A stretch of 34,196 nucleotides of DNA from Mycoplasmatota bacterium. GTDB taxonomy: Bacteria > Bacillota_I > Bacilli_A > Izemoplasmatales > Izemoplasmataceae. This document shows positions 32,445 through 34,196 of the stretch, piece after piece (position 1 is the first letter of the stretch; each line of letters starts with the position of its first letter). Where the stretch lies: the NCBI GenBank assembly GCA_030636545.1, contig DAOVWR010000002.1:1-34196 (forward strand). The letters are read 5' to 3'. The notes below the pieces were generated by a model that made no database searches, had not been told where the DNA came from, and was given only the letters and a program-made list of their open reading frames with translations. Position numbers and translations under genes: made by a program.

Positions 32445-33294
32445 CTTTAAGTTGAACTCCGGTTACTTTAATAAAGATATCTTCTAGTGTTGTTTCTCCA
32501 CTATGTAATGTTTCTATTTCTTTCGTTTGTAAAAGGTTTAAAAATTCTTTATTTTTACCAATACTATCTAATGGAAATTCTACTTTAGTAGTTTCTCCAT
32601 TTTCTTTATATTCTAACGTCATCGATCTTTTTCCGTATTTAATTTTCAAGTTTCTTGGAGAATCCATTTCAATAATTCTTCCCTCAACAATGAATGCTAC
32701 ACGGTCACATAGTTGATCGATATCACTCATTATATGAGAAGTAATAAAAACTGTTCCACCATTATCTCTGAATTCTCTAATCATATCTTTAAGAATCATT
32801 GCGTTCATTGGATCAAGTCCATTTGTTGGCTCATCTAGGAATAACATATTCGGGTTGTTTAGCAAAGCTCTTACAATGTTTAATCTTATTTTCATTCCTT
32901 TTGAATATTCACCAACCATTTTATCTCTATCTTCCCATAAATTTACTCTTTTCATTAGTGATTCGACATCACCTTTGTTTTTGTATAGTTTTAAGAAGAA
33001 ATCGATATTTTCCATAGCTGTCATTTTTGTAAAATGAATTGGCATTTCAAAACTAACTCCGATATCTTCATAAAATTCATCACTAAATTTAGTAATGTCT
33101 TTATCGTTATAGTAAATAGAACCTTCAAAGTTTTCCAATATTTTAATCATAATCATTTGTGTTGTGCTTTTTCCAGCTCCACTAGGACCTAGGAAACCAA
33201 ATATTTCACCTTTAGCAATATCAAAGTTAATGCCGTTTATTGTGTCTTCTTTATTTTTCGGATAGCGAAATTTCAAATTCTCTACTTTAAACAT
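32434..33294 (-). CDS. ABC transporter ATP-binding protein
   Basis: ATPase of 286 residues. Walker A is GPSGAGKST (36-44). The signature reads YSKGMKIRL, a variant of LSGGQ that is common in drug-export and CcmA-like ATPases. Walker B is MLFLDEPTNGLDP, and the switch histidine is in FITSHIMSDIDQLCDRVAFIVEGRII. A 70-residue C-terminal extension (from about 215) is typical of this exporter group. It belongs to an operon with a TetR regulator and two ABC-2 permeases and should be a peripheral membrane protein that powers export. AGGTGAAG just before the ATG lies directly after the stop of tetR. Confidence 0.93.
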   Translation of the reverse strand: MFKVENLKFRYPKNKEDTINGINFDIAKGEIFGFLGPSGAGKSTTQMIMIKILENFEGSIYYNDKDITKFSDEFYEDIGVSFEMPIHFTKMTAMENIDFFLKLYKNKGDVESLMKRVNLWEDRDKMVGEYSKGMKIRLNIVRALLNNPNMLFLDEPTNGLDPMNAMILKDMIREFRDNGGTVFITSHIMSDIDQLCDRVAFIVEGRIIEMDSPRNLKIKYGKRSMTLEYKENGETTKVEFPLDSIGKNKEFLNLLQTKEIETLHSGETTLEDIFIKVTGVQLKDEE

Positions 33295-33302
33295 GTCTTC
33301 AC

Positions 33303-33920
33303 CTATTCTATGCCTTTCTTGAAAATACTAATTATGTTGTCGACTTTTTTAAGGAGATTATCATAGTTAATCTCTCCCTCAGAAAATTCATTGATGGCTA
33401 TATTGGTAGTCAAACTAATGACTAAATCTGCGAGTATTTGAGAATCGATGTCTTTTCTTATGATGCCTTTTGCTTTGTCTGATTCAATGTAACCAACATA
33501 ATATGCCTGAGCTTCCTTTCCACTATCACCCATAAGTTCCTTGTAAATAGGACCTTTTGTATTGATAAATACTTTAAAGATATCTACATACTGAGGATGA
33601 TCAATTGAAAATTTTATACCTTGGGCATAAAGTAATCTAAATAACTCTAAAAAAGGAATTTCTTGTTCGTTAATTAGAAGATTTTTCAAGTACTCGATTT
33701 TTTTATTTTTAATTATTTCAAAAATATACAGATATAAATCCTTTTTATCAATAAAATACTGATAAAAACTTCCTCTTGGAATCATTGATTCCTTAATGAT
33801 GTTAGAAAGTTTTGCATCTTCAAAACTCCGTTTCGAAAATTCGTTTATTGAAGCAGTAATAATTCTGTCTTGTTTATCAGTTGATAGATTAAAAAATGTA
33901 TTTGATGGAATAATCATCAC
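33303..33920 (-). CDS. TetR family transcriptional regulator
   Basis: Repressor of about 200 residues. The N-terminal helix-turn-helix is clear: PSNTFFNLSTDKQDRIITASINEFSKRSFEDAKLSNIIKESMIPRGSFYQYFIDKKDLYLYIF (about residues 5-67), with SFYQYF at the end of the recognition helix. The rest is the ligand-binding and dimer domain. It is the first gene of the ABC exporter operon and probably represses it through the two palindromes just upstream. The start is unclear: GTG at 33920 and ATG at 33917 lie at or only two bases after the AGGAGG box, which is unusually close. An ATT at 33914 or 33911 has better spacing, and relatives often begin at about the IPSNTFF position. The inducer is unknown. Confidence 0.92.
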   Translation of the reverse strand: MMIIPSNTFFNLSTDKQDRIITASINEFSKRSFEDAKLSNIIKESMIPRGSFYQYFIDKKDLYLYIFEIIKNKKIEYLKNLLINEQEIPFLELFRLLYAQGIKFSIDHPQYVDIFKVFINTKGPIYKELMGDSGKEAQAYYVGYIESDKAKGIIRKDIDSQILADLVISLTTNIAINEFSEGEINYDNLLKKVDNIISIFKKGIE

Positions 33921-33926
33921 CTCCTA

Positions 33927-33940
33927 TGACGCTGTTGTCA
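33927..33940. promoter_or_regulatory. TetR operator, proximal copy
   Basis: TGACGCTGTTGTCA, ends TGAC/GTCA. It lies between the tetR -10 and the ribosome binding site, where a bound repressor would block transcription. It matches the distal copy at 9 of 14 positions and in its TGAC/GTCA ends. Confidence 0.55.
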
Positions 33941-33945
33941 CTTTT

Positions 33946-33974
33946 AGAATATCACCATCATTGTGTAATGTCAA
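33946..33974 (-). promoter_or_regulatory. Promoter of the tetR-ABC operon
   Basis: On the minus strand a perfect TTGACA (33969-33974), 17-base spacer and TATTCT (33946-33951). It is bracketed by the two TetR operator-like palindromes. Confidence 0.65.
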
Positions 33975-33982
33975 TTACAATA

Positions 33983-33996
33983 TGACAGCGATGTCA
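33983..33996. promoter_or_regulatory. TetR operator, distal copy
   Basis: TGACAGCGATGTCA inside a longer perfect palindrome, ATATGACA-GCGA-TGTCATAT (33980-33999 region). It lies just upstream of the tetR -35 and also before the divergent peptidase gene, so it could act on both. Confidence 0.6.
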
Positions 33997-34027
33997 TATC
34001 TAATTATCTTTTATTTTTAAATCGTTA

Positions 34028-34036
34028 TGTTAAAAT
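34028..34036 (+). promoter_or_regulatory. Extended -10 promoter of the M48-like peptidase
   Basis: TGT then TAAAAT (34031-34036), 24 bases before the start codon. No good -35 is visible. Confidence 0.45.
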
Positions 34037-34060
34037 GGTTTTATATAAGGAGGAGAAATT

Positions 34061-34196
34061 ATGGAAACTTTTATTTTTATATTAATAATTACATTAATTA
34101 TATCATCATTTTTATTTGATACTTGGTTATCAATATTGAACTATAAACACCGTAAGGCAGACATTCCCGAGGTTGTTTCTGATATCTATGATAAGA
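34061..34196 (+). CDS. Probable M48 family metallopeptidase, N-terminal fragment
   Basis: The first 45 residues of a gene that runs off the right edge. A membrane helix (about 3-19, FIFILIITLIISSFLF) is followed by DTWLSILNYKHRKADIPEVVSDIYDK. The pattern of one helix, then L-N-x-x-x-R/K and a P-E-x-V-x-D-I-Y-D block, is the start of the CAAX protease 1/Ste24-type N-terminus of M48 peptidases. The HExxH zinc motif would be much further on and is not in the window. GGAGGAG precedes the ATG. It is divergent from tetR and may share its operator region. Confidence 0.55.
   Translation, partial: METFIFILIITLIISSFLFDTWLSILNYKHRKADIPEVVSDIYDK

Noticed and set aside
1..34196. Phage, insertion sequence or defence island
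   Set aside because: No integrase, transposase, terminal repeats, toxin-antitoxin pair or cas-like gene was seen; most genes are housekeeping or envelope genes.

Overview
The window reads as a very AT-rich, low-GC Gram-positive genome, probably a free-living or host-associated Mollicutes relative (Izemoplasma/Acholeplasma/Haloplasma-like) or a deep Bacilli lineage. This placement is inferred from the strong AT bias, GGAGG-type ribosome binding sites, a YtxK-like methyltransferase next to acetate kinase, YwaF, DegV and YidD proteins, an LtaS-like enzyme and a Firmicutes-style DnaE. Tryptophan is written TGG throughout, so this is not a canonical TGA=Trp mycoplasma. TGA is nevertheless almost absent as a terminator. 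Nothing here looks like a phage, an IS element or a CRISPR array, and no gene-free stretch exceeds 300 bases.

Layout. 1-2088: the end of a histidine/formimino-group catabolic operon (formiminotransferase C-terminus, imidazolonepropionase, cyclodeaminase). 2116-3443: a divergent pair, a BFD-like [2Fe-2S] protein and a family 8 glycosyltransferase. 3487-5935: hemolysin III-like protein and two tandem DegV fatty-acid-binding proteins. 6027-11224: a uridine-kinase-like protein, then a YwaF / family 4 glycosyltransferase / YwaF cassette, facing an LtaS-like phosphotransferase; this looks like a membrane glycolipid or anionic-polymer region. 11420-11666: a tRNA-His, tRNA-Gln, tRNA-Leu operon. 11776-15786: a degenerate GGDEF-EAL protein followed by two CPA2-type antiporters, the first broken by one in-frame TGA. 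15819-16489: peroxiredoxin and YidD on the minus strand. 16602-20054: YtxK-like methyltransferase, acetate kinase, and an anchored surface protein whose leader carries a large inverted repeat. 20125-24676: DnaE (broken by one in-frame TAA before its OB fold) and pyruvate kinase. 24803-26621: a PadR regulator with a DUF1700/DUF4097-type membrane protein behind a triple 17-bp repeat operator. 26652-30744: B12-binding radical SAM protein (minus strand), UvrB and a lipoprotein. 30768-33920: a minus-strand operon of TetR regulator, ABC ATPase, two permeases and a small membrane protein, with paired palindromic operators. 34061-end: start of a probable M48 metallopeptidase.

The genes join amino-acid fermentation (hut pathway feeding formyl groups to folate), energy metabolism (pyruvate kinase and acetate kinase, giving ATP by substrate-level phosphorylation) and cell-envelope building. 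The most unusual features are two conserved genes each carrying a single premature stop without loss of frame, the near absence of TGA stops, an enzymatically dead-looking GGDEF-EAL protein beside antiporters, the YwaF-GT4-YwaF-LtaS cluster, and three well-formed cis-regulatory architectures (PadR, TetR, and the surface-protein leader).
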